Shown in pieces: positions 8,097-15,425 of a stretch of 52,092 nt of DNA (position 1 is its first letter; every line of letters starts with the position of its first letter). A program made the translations under genes and the position numbers. The stretch comes from a virus. The notes below the pieces were generated by a model, which saw only the letters and a list, made by a program, of their open reading frames with translations, had not been told where the DNA came from and did no database searches. Location of the stretch: positions 1 to 52,092 of IMG/VR virus record IMGVR_UViG_3300047380_001099. One strand, written 5' to 3'.

Positions 8097-8564
8097 ATGG
8101 CGAACATAGACAACGAATGTAAAGACCTTGAAGTAAAAGACTTCTACGCAGAATCAACAACACACTTAGAAGACATTATGTCTCATCAAAAAAACATGCA
8201 AGAAAAAACCTATGGTTTTAACTTTGAAGAAATGTCATTGCGAGATGTAATGAATTTTTGGCACTGTAATACTCATGCTGTAATTGATGAAATTCACGAA
8301 ATGACAGATGCTCTTGGTGGAATTAAAGACGGAAGTGGAAATGCAGTATGGAAATACTGGAAGAAAGACTTCTCAACATTTGATAACAAGAAAGTTTCTG
8401 ATTTATCTGAAGATGATAAAAAAGAACTATATATGGAATGGGTAGATATTCTACACTTCTTTATTAATTATGCCGCGTCCATAGGCCTTGACGCAAAGAC
8501 CGCTTACAATTACTATTTTGCGAAAGCAGAAGAGAATGTTCAACGTCAAAAAAGAGGCTATTAA
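8097..8564 (+). CDS. Dimeric dUTPase-like (all-alpha NTP pyrophosphatase)
   Basis: 155 residues, helical. The acidic metal-binding pattern of the dUTPase_2/MazG-like fold is visible: HAVIDEIHEMTDALGG, a WKYWKKDF stretch, then YMEWVDILHFFINYAASIGL and a closing YFAKAEENVQRQKRGY helix. Such enzymes hydrolyse dUTP (and dUDP) to dUMP, limiting uracil in DNA and feeding thymidylate or modified-pyrimidine synthesis. The gene begins a unit after a putative middle promoter and shares one base with the polymerase N-terminal gene, so both are probably made together at replication time. Confidence 0.75.
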   Translation: MANIDNECKDLEVKDFYAESTTHLEDIMSHQKNMQEKTYGFNFEEMSLRDVMNFWHCNTHAVIDEIHEMTDALGGIKDGSGNAVWKYWKKDFSTFDNKKVSDLSEDDKKELYMEWVDILHFFINYAASIGLDAKTAYNYYFAKAEENVQRQKRGY

Positions 8565-9964
8565 TGTTATTAGATATAGAACAAACAGAACGCGAGCTTA
8601 TCGTGTCTTATTACAACAAAGAGGGTAAGGTTTCATTTAAAAGATACCCTGTAGACAAATTCCAAAACTGGACTATTGCTAAAGATAGTGACAAGTGGCG
8701 AGATCAAAACTTTAAAAACTGGGATGGCCGTTCTATAAAACGTAGCATTTCTAAATCATTTAATAAGTTTAGTCTACTTTATTTCATGGATAGCCTTCCG
8801 GAAAAAGATAAAGAAGAGATCTATGAGTTTAATATGCCACGTACTTATTTTGTGGATATTGAAACAGAAATTGTAGATGGTTTTCCAAAGCCAGAAGAAG
8901 CTAAATCTAGAATCCTATCATTCTCTATTATCACGCCAGAACGTAAAGCTATTGTTCTCGGATTAAACGATATGTCTCCAGCTGAAATTAAAAAGATAGA
9001 AGACGATACAAATGCACACTTTAAAGATTATGACCAAGACTGGGAATTCTCTTATTATAAGTTTAAGGATGAGTATAATATGCTATATACATTCTTGCAT
9101 AAGTTTTTACCTAAATTCCCTATGATGACCGGCTGGAATTTTATCAATTATGATTGGCAATATATAGTTAATAGATGTAAACGTCTTCAGATTGATTTAA
9201 CTGAAGTAGCAATTACTGGTTCTTTAGATAAAAAAGATGGTCGACCTTTACACATGGGTATTTTAGATTACATGCAACTTTATGATAAGTACGATAGATC
9301 AGTTGCTGTTAAAGAATCTAATTCACTTGATTTTGTTTCAGGCGCAGTACTTGATGTTGCTAAAATTAAATACACAGGTGGACTACAAGAACTTTATGAA
9401 AATAACTTTGTAAAATATATCTATTATAACGTAGTCGATTCATGTCTTGTATATTATATAGATGAAAAGCTAAGATCAATGGAAGTTCTATTGACTTTAG
9501 CAACAATTACAAGAATGCCTTTATATAAAGCAGCCTCTCCGGTTGCTGTTACAGAATCTTTAATCGCTAGAAAACTAGCTACTGATAATAAAAAAATTGC
9601 AGTAGAATGGGATCGCGATACTAAAAAAGATACTAAATATGAGGGTGCTTTTGTTAAACAACCGATTGTTGGATATTACTCTGGGGTTAGCGCATTTGAC
9701 TTTGCTTCTCTATATCCATCGGTTATGAGGCAGTTTAATATCTCTCCTGATTCTTTTATAGAAATGATTCCAGAAATGGAAGTTAAACAAAAAAGAAAAG
9801 AAAAAGATATTATTGTTTGTGAAAACGGAGCTGTCTACAAAAAAGAAGATTCAATGCTAAAATTGATCCTAAGCGATCTATATGGACAACGTAAGGAATA
9901 TAAGAAGACTTCTTATACTTATTATGAAAAAGCACACGAATTGAAAAAAAAATTTAAAGTATAA
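8564..9964 (+). CDS. gp43A: DNA polymerase (family B, gp43), N-terminal half: exonuclease plus motif A
   Basis: 466 residues matching the first half of T4 gp43. Proofreading motifs are intact: Exo I FVDIETE (D98, E100), Exo II MTGWNFINYDWQYIV (D197), Exo III YYNVVDSCLVYYID (D292). Palm motif A is FDFASLYPSVMRQFN (D379), one of the two metal-binding aspartates. The protein stops in the fingers helix after LYGQRKEYKKTSYTYYEKAH; motifs B and C are absent here but present in 13859-15067. The halves sum to 868 residues against about 898 in T4, so the enzyme looks complete but split. It must assemble with gp43B to polymerise. Overlaps the dUTPase stop by one base. Confidence 0.93.
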   Translation: MLLDIEQTERELIVSYYNKEGKVSFKRYPVDKFQNWTIAKDSDKWRDQNFKNWDGRSIKRSISKSFNKFSLLYFMDSLPEKDKEEIYEFNMPRTYFVDIETEIVDGFPKPEEAKSRILSFSIITPERKAIVLGLNDMSPAEIKKIEDDTNAHFKDYDQDWEFSYYKFKDEYNMLYTFLHKFLPKFPMMTGWNFINYDWQYIVNRCKRLQIDLTEVAITGSLDKKDGRPLHMGILDYMQLYDKYDRSVAVKESNSLDFVSGAVLDVAKIKYTGGLQELYENNFVKYIYYNVVDSCLVYYIDEKLRSMEVLLTLATITRMPLYKAASPVAVTESLIARKLATDNKKIAVEWDRDTKKDTKYEGAFVKQPIVGYYSGVSAFDFASLYPSVMRQFNISPDSFIEMIPEMEVKQKRKEKDIIVCENGAVYKKEDSMLKLILSDLYGQRKEYKKTSYTYYEKAHELKKKFKV

Positions 9965-9989
9965 TTTTAGAAATTACCAGCAGCATGAA

Positions 9990-9998
9990 GATATATAA
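9990..9998 (+). promoter_or_regulatory. Isolated GATATATAA motif between gp43A and nrdB
   Basis: An exact copy of the proposed late-promoter motif, but in the replication region, and the terminator at 10056-10082 separates it from nrdB. It may be fortuitous, or may make a short late transcript across the gap. The gap also holds a perfect palindrome AGCAGCGCTGCT (10006-10017). Confidence 0.2.
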
Positions 9999-10055
9999 AA
10001 CACTAAGCAGCGCTGCTAGTAATTTTATTAAACAACTTATGTTATTGATTAAAGT

Positions 10056-10082
10056 GGGTCTACCTAAAAGCAGACCTTTTTT
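10056..10082 (+). terminator. Intrinsic terminator between gp43A and nrdB
   Basis: GGTCT (10057-10061) pairs with AGACC (10072-10076), extendable by a G-T pair, with a 10-base loop, followed by six T. With the terminator at 13007-13044 it brackets the nrdB-nrdA unit. Confidence 0.7.
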
Positions 10083-10118
10083 AGCCTTAACTGAATATTA
10101 AAAAAATCATTAGCAAAT

Positions 10119-11120
10119 ATGTCATTATTTAAAGAAAGAATAGAATATAAGCCATTTGAGTACCCAGAGTACTACACAGAAGGTTGGCTTAAACAAGCAC
10201 AAGCATTTTGGTTACATACTGAAATCTCTATGCAAGGAGATGTTAAAGATTGGAACGAAAGATTAACAGAACCAGAAAAAAATATTGTAGGTAATATACT
10301 TTTAGGATTTGCACAAACAGAATGTGCAGTTTCTGATTATTGGACACAATATGTAACCACATGGTTCCCGAAACATGAAATCAAACAGATGGCAATGATG
10401 TTCGGCTCTCAGGAAACAATACATGCAACTGCGTATTCTTACTTAAATGAGACATTAGGCCTAGAAGATTTTGCGGCATTCTTACATGAGCCAGCAATTG
10501 CAGAAAAGTTTGAGTTACTAACTTCAACTTCTGCAAATTATACACACAAGGATTTATCAGAAAACCCAACAGCAAGAAAAGAGGTGGCAAGATCTTTAGC
10601 AATTTTTTCTGCTTTTGCAGAAGGAGTAAGCCTCTATAGTTCTTTTGCAGTTTTATACTCATTCCAAATGAGAAACTTACTTAAAGGTATTGGGCAGCAA
10701 ATGAAATGGTCAGTTAGAGATGAATCACTTCATTCTAAAATGGGCTGCCAATTATTTAGACACATGTGCCAAGAATATCCAGAACTAAAACAAGAAGTTT
10801 ACCATGATGTATTACAAGCAGCAGATATGATGCGTCAAATGGAACACAAGTTTATTGATAAAATGTTTGAGATGGGCGATTTAGATAATATGAAGGCTGA
10901 AAGCTTAAAACACTTTATTACTAAAAGAACTAATGAAAAGCTAATAGAATTAGGCTATGAATCTGAATTTAAGTTTGATGAGGATTTAGCTGCAGAATTA
11001 GATTGGTTTTATCATTTAACTGGAGGGCACACGCATACAGACTTTTTTGCAATCAGACCTACTGATTATGCTAAAGCTGGAGAAGATGAAAACTGGGACG
11101 AAGACGATTTATTCGATTAA
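10119..11120 (+). CDS. nrdB: Ribonucleotide reductase class I small subunit
   Basis: 333 residues; generates and holds the radical that NrdA uses to reduce ribonucleotides. Di-metal ligands are visible: E68 (FAQTEC), E99 and H102 (QETIHATAY), E168 (FAEGVSLY), E202 and H205 (VRDESLH). The first ligand is Glu where E. coli and T4 have Asp. Y106, four residues after H102, is placed like the E. coli radical tyrosine Y122. The acidic C-terminal tail (ENWDEDDLFD) fits the NrdA-binding peptide. NrdA starts 9 bases downstream. The pair lies between the two polymerase halves, not in the usual T4 nrd location. Confidence 0.95.
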   Translation: MSLFKERIEYKPFEYPEYYTEGWLKQAQAFWLHTEISMQGDVKDWNERLTEPEKNIVGNILLGFAQTECAVSDYWTQYVTTWFPKHEIKQMAMMFGSQETIHATAYSYLNETLGLEDFAAFLHEPAIAEKFELLTSTSANYTHKDLSENPTARKEVARSLAIFSAFAEGVSLYSSFAVLYSFQMRNLLKGIGQQMKWSVRDESLHSKMGCQLFRHMCQEYPELKQEVYHDVLQAADMMRQMEHKFIDKMFEMGDLDNMKAESLKHFITKRTNEKLIELGYESEFKFDEDLAAELDWFYHLTGGHTHTDFFAIRPTDYAKAGEDENWDEDDLFD

Positions 11121-11129
11121 TAAAATAAT

Positions 11130-12950
11130 ATGACAGAAAAAGAAATAAACCACGGAGAAGACCTAGGTTGGGAGTTAGGAGTTGACTTTCCAACTTGGGC
11201 AAATACAGAAATTTATGTTAAAACAATAAGCAATGGATATCTTATGGATAGTGAAACACCTAAAGATGCTTATTGGAGAGTTGCAACTACTGTTGCTAAA
11301 AGACTTGAAAAACCGGAAATGGCAAGCAAGTTCTTTGATTATATATGGAAGGGCTGGTTAAACCTAGCCTCTCCTGTATTATCAAACACTGGATTAGAAA
11401 GAGGACTTCCTATTTCTTGTTTCGGTATTGATGTTGCAGATTCAATTCACGATATAGGTGAAAAAAACCTAGAGATGATGTTACTTGCTAAACATGGCGG
11501 TGGCGTTGGGATTGGAATAAATCAAATTAGACCAGCAGGTGCAAAAATCACAGGTAATGGAACAAGCGACGGAGTCGTACCGTTCTGCAAAATATATGAC
11601 TCTACAATCCTTGCTACTAACCAGGGGTCTGTCAGACGTGGAGCTGCGTCAGTTAATATTGATATTGAACATGATGATTTCTGGGAATGGCTAGAAATTA
11701 GAGAGCCTAAAGGAGATGTAAATAGACAATCTCTTAATATGCATCAATGTGTAATAGTACCGGATGGATTTATGCAAAAGGTAGAAGCTGGCGATAAAGA
11801 GTCTAGAAAAAGATGGGCCGCAGTGCTTAGAAAACGTAGATCTACTGGAGAGCCTTATATAATGTTTAAGGGTAATGTCAACAGAGCAAATCCAGATGCT
11901 TATAAGCAAAACGGATTAAAAGTCTATATGACTAACATCTGTTCTGAAATTACTTTACACACAGATGAATCTCATTCTTTTGTTTGTTGTCTATCTTCTG
12001 TTAACTTAGCAAGATATCAAGAGTGGAAAGATACTGATTTAGTCTATACAGCAACTTGGTTTCTTGATGGAGTCTTAAGTGAATTTATCCAAAAGGCTAA
12101 ATTTATGAGAGGCTTTGAGAATTCAGTAAGATCTGCAGAAAAAGGTAGAGCATTAGGACTTGGAGTTCTTGGATGGCATACTTATTTACAGAATAACAAT
12201 ATTCCTTTTGAGGGCTTAACTGCTCAATTTGAGACTAGAAAGATTTTTAGTCAATTAAAGACTGAAAGTGAAAAGGCTTCTAGAGATATGGCTTTAGAAA
12301 TGGGAGAGCCTTTATGGTGCGTAGGAACTGGAATGAGAAACACTCACCTTAGAGCCGTAGCACCAACTGTAAGCAACTCAAAACTTGCTGGTAATGTATC
12401 TGCAGGGATTGAGCCTTGGGCGGCTAACGTGTTCACAGAACAAACTGCAAAGGGTACTTTTATTAGAAAGAACCCAACACTAGAAAACGCTCTAGATTTA
12501 ATTGGTAAGAATACTAAATCTGTTTGGGATCAAATTCTAGCAGATGGTGGTAGCATTTTAGGCCTTGATTTTATTGATGAATATAAAGTTAGAATTGGAG
12601 ATCCTATTTCAAAAGATAATAAACCATTAAAGCTAAAGGCTTTTGATAGAATTCCGGATATGGATAAAGGAAATTATACGTCTTTAAAAAATATATTTAA
12701 AACCTTTAAAGAAGTAAATCAATTAGAGCTTGTAAAACAAGCAGGTGTTAGACAACAATATGTTGACCAATCTGTAAGTTTAAATTTAGCATTCCCTTCT
12801 GAAGCTACTCCTAAATTTATTAATCAAGTTCATTTAGAAGCTTATAAGCAAGGAGTTAAAACACTCTATTATATGAGAACAGAATCTGTACTAAGAGGCG
12901 ATATTGCAATGGCCGCAACAGATCCAGACTGTTTATCATGTGACGGATAA
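11130..12950 (+). CDS. nrdA: Ribonucleotide reductase class I large subunit, lacking the ATP cone
   Basis: 606 residues against about 750 in T4 and E. coli. The protein begins at the catalytic (alpha/beta barrel) core, so the N-terminal ATP cone that senses dATP is missing. Core features are present: NLASPVLSNTG and ISCF with the first redox Cys, GGGVGIG, the Asn-x-Cys-x-Glu active-site loop (TNICSEITL), a CCLSSVNL strand with the partner Cys, and a C-terminal CLSC pair that re-reduces the active site. It converts NDPs to dNDPs with NrdB. Loss of the cone suggests overall activity is not shut down by dATP, helpful during phage replication. A structured region and terminator follow. Confidence 0.95.
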   Translation: MTEKEINHGEDLGWELGVDFPTWANTEIYVKTISNGYLMDSETPKDAYWRVATTVAKRLEKPEMASKFFDYIWKGWLNLASPVLSNTGLERGLPISCFGIDVADSIHDIGEKNLEMMLLAKHGGGVGIGINQIRPAGAKITGNGTSDGVVPFCKIYDSTILATNQGSVRRGAASVNIDIEHDDFWEWLEIREPKGDVNRQSLNMHQCVIVPDGFMQKVEAGDKESRKRWAAVLRKRRSTGEPYIMFKGNVNRANPDAYKQNGLKVYMTNICSEITLHTDESHSFVCCLSSVNLARYQEWKDTDLVYTATWFLDGVLSEFIQKAKFMRGFENSVRSAEKGRALGLGVLGWHTYLQNNNIPFEGLTAQFETRKIFSQLKTESEKASRDMALEMGEPLWCVGTGMRNTHLRAVAPTVSNSKLAGNVSAGIEPWAANVFTEQTAKGTFIRKNPTLENALDLIGKNTKSVWDQILADGGSILGLDFIDEYKVRIGDPISKDNKPLKLKAFDRIPDMDKGNYTSLKNIFKTFKEVNQLELVKQAGVRQQYVDQSVSLNLAFPSEATPKFINQVHLEAYKQGVKTLYYMRTESVLRGDIAMAATDPDCLSCDG

Positions 12951-12958
12951 AAAAACGC

Positions 12959-13004
12959 CGATCTGAAATACGATCGGATTTTAGGACCGGGATAGTTCTC
13001 GGAT
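12959..13004 (+). other. Two extra hairpins in the nrdA 3' leader of the terminator
   Basis: CCGATC (12959-12964) pairs with GATCGG (12973-12978). CCGGGA (from 12988) pairs with TCTCGG (about 12998-13003) around a TAGT loop. Both lie immediately before the terminator hairpin, giving three stems in about 85 bases of GC-richer sequence. No known RNA family is recognised. Confidence 0.35.
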
Positions 13005-13006
13005 AG

Positions 13007-13044
13007 AAGCCAGGGGTTCGCTACTTCCTGGCTTCGCTTTTTTC
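13007..13044 (+). terminator. Intrinsic terminator after nrdA
   Basis: GAAGCCAGG (13007-13015) pairs with CCTGGCTTC (13028-13036), a perfect 9-bp stem with a 12-base loop, followed by GC and six T. It separates nrdBA from the clamp gene. Confidence 0.9.
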
Positions 13045-13058
13045 ATACAAATCTTACT

Positions 13059-13087
13059 GAAACTAATCTAGTTTTCAACATATAATA
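13059..13087 (+). promoter_or_regulatory. Putative middle promoter C before the sliding clamp
   Basis: TGAAAC (13059-13064), 17 bases, TATAAT (13082-13087), then 24 bases to the gp45 ATG. The gp44 promoter has the same two elements at the same spacing. Looser copies precede the dUTPase and the DUF932-like gene. It is the only promoter candidate between the nrdA terminator and gp45/gp43B. Confidence 0.55.
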
Positions 13088-13111
13088 ACTATATTTAAAA
13101 AAACAAAAAAC

Positions 13112-13855
13112 ATGAAGTTAAAAATTGATCGTATTGACCAACACGCTTTGACAGAGTTTATAAACCGCGTCAAGCTAATTGACTCTTTCATTTATATGAA
13201 AGTAGCCGAGGGCAGAGTAAAATCTGTAGTTTATTTACCACAACGAGATGCTGTTAAAAGTCACAGCGTAGACGTTTCTGAAATCTTCCAAATCAGCGAA
13301 TGGCCTGATACAGATAAAGAAATGAAAATCGCATTCTTTGAAGGAAACAAAGTTATTGATGCTATTAAGCACTTTGACCATGATGCTATTAAAGGCGAAA
13401 TTGAATTTATTGAGAACGATGAAGATCTAGTAGCATCTACATTCCGCATCTTTAATGACGAACTAGAAATTACATTATCTTGTTCAGAGCCGACATTAGG
13501 ATTTAAAGATCTTACTGAAACACAAGTTGAAGCAATATTTGCTAGAGATAATGGTAAATTTGATTTTGCACTAGATACTCACATGTTAGGAAAAGTAAAG
13601 AACTTATTCTCTCTAGATAAAGAAGAAACTTTTAATATTAAATCAGATGTTGCTGGTGTAAATGTAGATGGTAAATCATTTAAAGTTGTAGTTAATCCTG
13701 CAGCAAATGGAACTGGTAAAGTAACAGTTTACAAAAAATACTTAAATCTATTAGATCGTGAAGAGCAAACGGTATATGTTTCTGATTCTAAAGTTGTATT
13801 CCAATCAAACAACTCAGATACATTATTAACAATATCAACTTGCCAAACTGCGTAA
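13112..13855 (+). CDS. gp45: Sliding clamp (gp45)
   Basis: 247 residues against 228 in T4. The N-terminus (MKLKIDRIDQHALTEFINRV) and alternating short strands with acidic loops fit the repeated clamp fold, and TVYVSDSKVVFQSNNSDTLL near the end is typical of the last clamp strands. Identification also rests on position: it lies 3 bases upstream of the polymerase C-terminal gene, matching the 45...43 order of T4. The trimeric ring tethers the polymerase to DNA and, in T4, also activates late transcription through gp33 and gp55, which are both encoded in this window. It has its own putative middle promoter. Confidence 0.75.
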   Translation: MKLKIDRIDQHALTEFINRVKLIDSFIYMKVAEGRVKSVVYLPQRDAVKSHSVDVSEIFQISEWPDTDKEMKIAFFEGNKVIDAIKHFDHDAIKGEIEFIENDEDLVASTFRIFNDELEITLSCSEPTLGFKDLTETQVEAIFARDNGKFDFALDTHMLGKVKNLFSLDKEETFNIKSDVAGVNVDGKSFKVVVNPAANGTGKVTVYKKYLNLLDREEQTVYVSDSKVVFQSNNSDTLLTISTCQTA

Positions 13856-13858
13856 TTA

Positions 13859-15067
13859 ATGGATATCAAAGAATTAGAAAATAAACCAATAGATCAAATT
13901 TCACAAACTGAAGCTGAGCTGCTCATAAAACATTATGAGCAGCTTTCGGCTAAGTATACCGCATACGAACAGGCTGTTAAATTAACACTTAACTCTATTT
14001 ACGGTGCATTTGGAAATAAATGGTTTCACTTTTTTGATATTAATATTGCAGAGTCTATTACTAAACAGAGTAAAAATGCTATTCTTTATTCAGAAGACAT
14101 ATTAAACAAATATGTAAATGAGTTCTGGCATAAAGATACAAAAGTACATGAGCATTTTGGATTTAAAGTTAAAGGTAAGATTGAAAAGCCTGCAGTAATT
14201 TACATTGATACAGATTCTTGTTATATTCAATTTCAAGATCTATATGAATCTATTGTATGGCCGGATGAAGATAAAAAAGTTGCAATTGATGTTTTTATAT
14301 TAGAGCTTTATGCATTTAGGCTTAAAGATTATATTACTAAGTGCATGGAAAAATATGCAGACGCTAGAAATACTGACAATTACTTAATGTTTGAGTTAGA
14401 ATCATTAGCTTATAATGGAATCTGGTTAGCAAAGAAAAAGTATATTCAGAATCTTGCATGGGATGATAAATTAGAAGTGACCGATAGACACAAGCCTCTT
14501 AAGAAAGTTAAGACTATCGGCTTTGATACAATCCAATCTTCAACTCCTAAATTTGTTAGAGAAAAGCTTGTTGAAGCATTAAAGATTATTTTTAAGCGTG
14601 GAAGTACTCCGACTGCTGAAGATTTGCAAACTCTAGTTAATTTTATGAAAGAGACTAAGAAGGAGTTTCAAATGGCTAATATAGACGATATTAGTTTTAA
14701 TCGTAGAACTAATAATATTGAAAAGTATATTGTAGATGATCAGATTGAATTACAAGTAGGTCTAAAATGTCCAGCAAATGTAAAAGCAGCAGGTTACTAT
14801 AATTACTTATTAAATACTAATGCAAAATATAAAACAAAGTATAAAGTAATCGGTAATGGTGAAAAGCTTAAGATTTATAATTGTAAAAGTCCAATTAGTG
14901 AGGTTTACGCTTATATGCCTGGAGACCACCCTTATGAATTTGCACCGCAAGTTGACTATGATACTCAATTTGAAAAGTCAATGATAGATCCTCTTAATAG
15001 AGTTCTTGTAGCATGCGGCTTACAAACACTAGATACAAACTTAATCTATGCTTCGGCACTATTTTAA
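13859..15067 (+). CDS. gp43B: DNA polymerase (family B, gp43), C-terminal half: motifs B and C, thumb
   Basis: 402 residues matching the second half of T4 gp43. Motif B is KLTLNSIYGAFGN (K41, Y48, G49), and motif C is VIYIDTDSCYI (D117, D119). Then come LAKKKYIQNLAW and IGFDTIQSSTPKFV, equivalent to T4 KAKKRYALNV and METQQSSTPK, and a thumb. The C-terminus (NLIYASALF) sits where T4 gp43 carries its clamp-binding tail. About 40 residues before motif B complete the fingers helix begun in gp43A. ATG 13859 lies 3 bases after the gp45 stop, so clamp and catalytic half are co-expressed. No intein or intron sequence is visible at either break. Confidence 0.93.
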   Translation: MDIKELENKPIDQISQTEAELLIKHYEQLSAKYTAYEQAVKLTLNSIYGAFGNKWFHFFDINIAESITKQSKNAILYSEDILNKYVNEFWHKDTKVHEHFGFKVKGKIEKPAVIYIDTDSCYIQFQDLYESIVWPDEDKKVAIDVFILELYAFRLKDYITKCMEKYADARNTDNYLMFELESLAYNGIWLAKKKYIQNLAWDDKLEVTDRHKPLKKVKTIGFDTIQSSTPKFVREKLVEALKIIFKRGSTPTAEDLQTLVNFMKETKKEFQMANIDDISFNRRTNNIEKYIVDDQIELQVGLKCPANVKAAGYYNYLLNTNAKYKTKYKVIGNGEKLKIYNCKSPISEVYAYMPGDHPYEFAPQVDYDTQFEKSMIDPLNRVLVACGLQTLDTNLIYASALF

Positions 15068-15080
15068 AATAAAAATAATT

Positions 15081-15236
15081 ATGACAACACCAACATTTTA
15101 CGAAACAATTAAATCTCTTCATAAAGAACTTCCTAATAATATGGAATTTGGGGAGCAAGTTAGAAGTTTGATATGGAAAATAGAAGAGGCTAATCAGCCG
15201 GATCCTAATCAATTAAAAATAGAATTTCCAGAATAA
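15081..15236 (+). CDS. Small hypothetical protein (51 aa)
   Basis: Start set at ATG 15081, 13 bases after gp43B with an A-rich leader; the earlier in-frame ATG (15048) would lie inside the polymerase. The product begins MTTPTFYETIKSLHKELPNN and is acidic and amphipathic with no known motif. It is followed after 3 bases by another small gene, both between the polymerase and uvsX. The function is unknown. Confidence 0.55.
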   Translation: MTTPTFYETIKSLHKELPNNMEFGEQVRSLIWKIEEANQPDPNQLKIEFPE

Positions 15237-15239
15237 GAT

Positions 15240-15413
15240 ATGGATATTAATATGACACCAGAACAGGCAGCACATATAGAGAAATATAAAACTCTTTATG
15301 TGAAATTGTCTGTTATAGAAAATAATATGGCCGAATTAAAAGAAGAGGCTAATAAGCTTTTAGCAGAACTAGAAGTCTTACGAACTGAAGAAGAGAAACT
15401 TTTTGAAAAATAA
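15240..15413 (+). CDS. Small coiled-coil protein (57 aa)
   Basis: ATG 15240 to TAA 15413. After a short leader (MDINMTPEQAA) nearly the whole protein is a heptad-like acidic/basic helix: YKTLYVKLSVIENNMAEL followed by EEANKLLAELEVLRTEEEKL. That predicts an oligomeric coiled coil. It lies 12 bases upstream of uvsX, so an accessory role in recombination (as UvsY has in T4) could be tested, but it shows no clear similarity to UvsY and is much shorter. Confidence 0.55.
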   Translation: MDINMTPEQAAHIEKYKTLYVKLSVIENNMAELKEEANKLLAELEVLRTEEEKLFEK

Positions 15414-15425
15414 TCATACAATATT

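Noticed and set aside
9985-10101. 38-codon frame between gp43A and nrdB
   Set aside because: It runs through the intrinsic terminator and shows no coding character.
9965-10118. Group I intron, intein or homing endonuclease explaining the polymerase split
   Set aside because: No intron core, intein motifs or endonuclease gene is visible at either break point.
13010-13040. tRNA-like T-arm (GGTTCG) after nrdA
   Set aside because: The bases sit in the loop of the terminator hairpin and no acceptor or anticodon arm can be formed.
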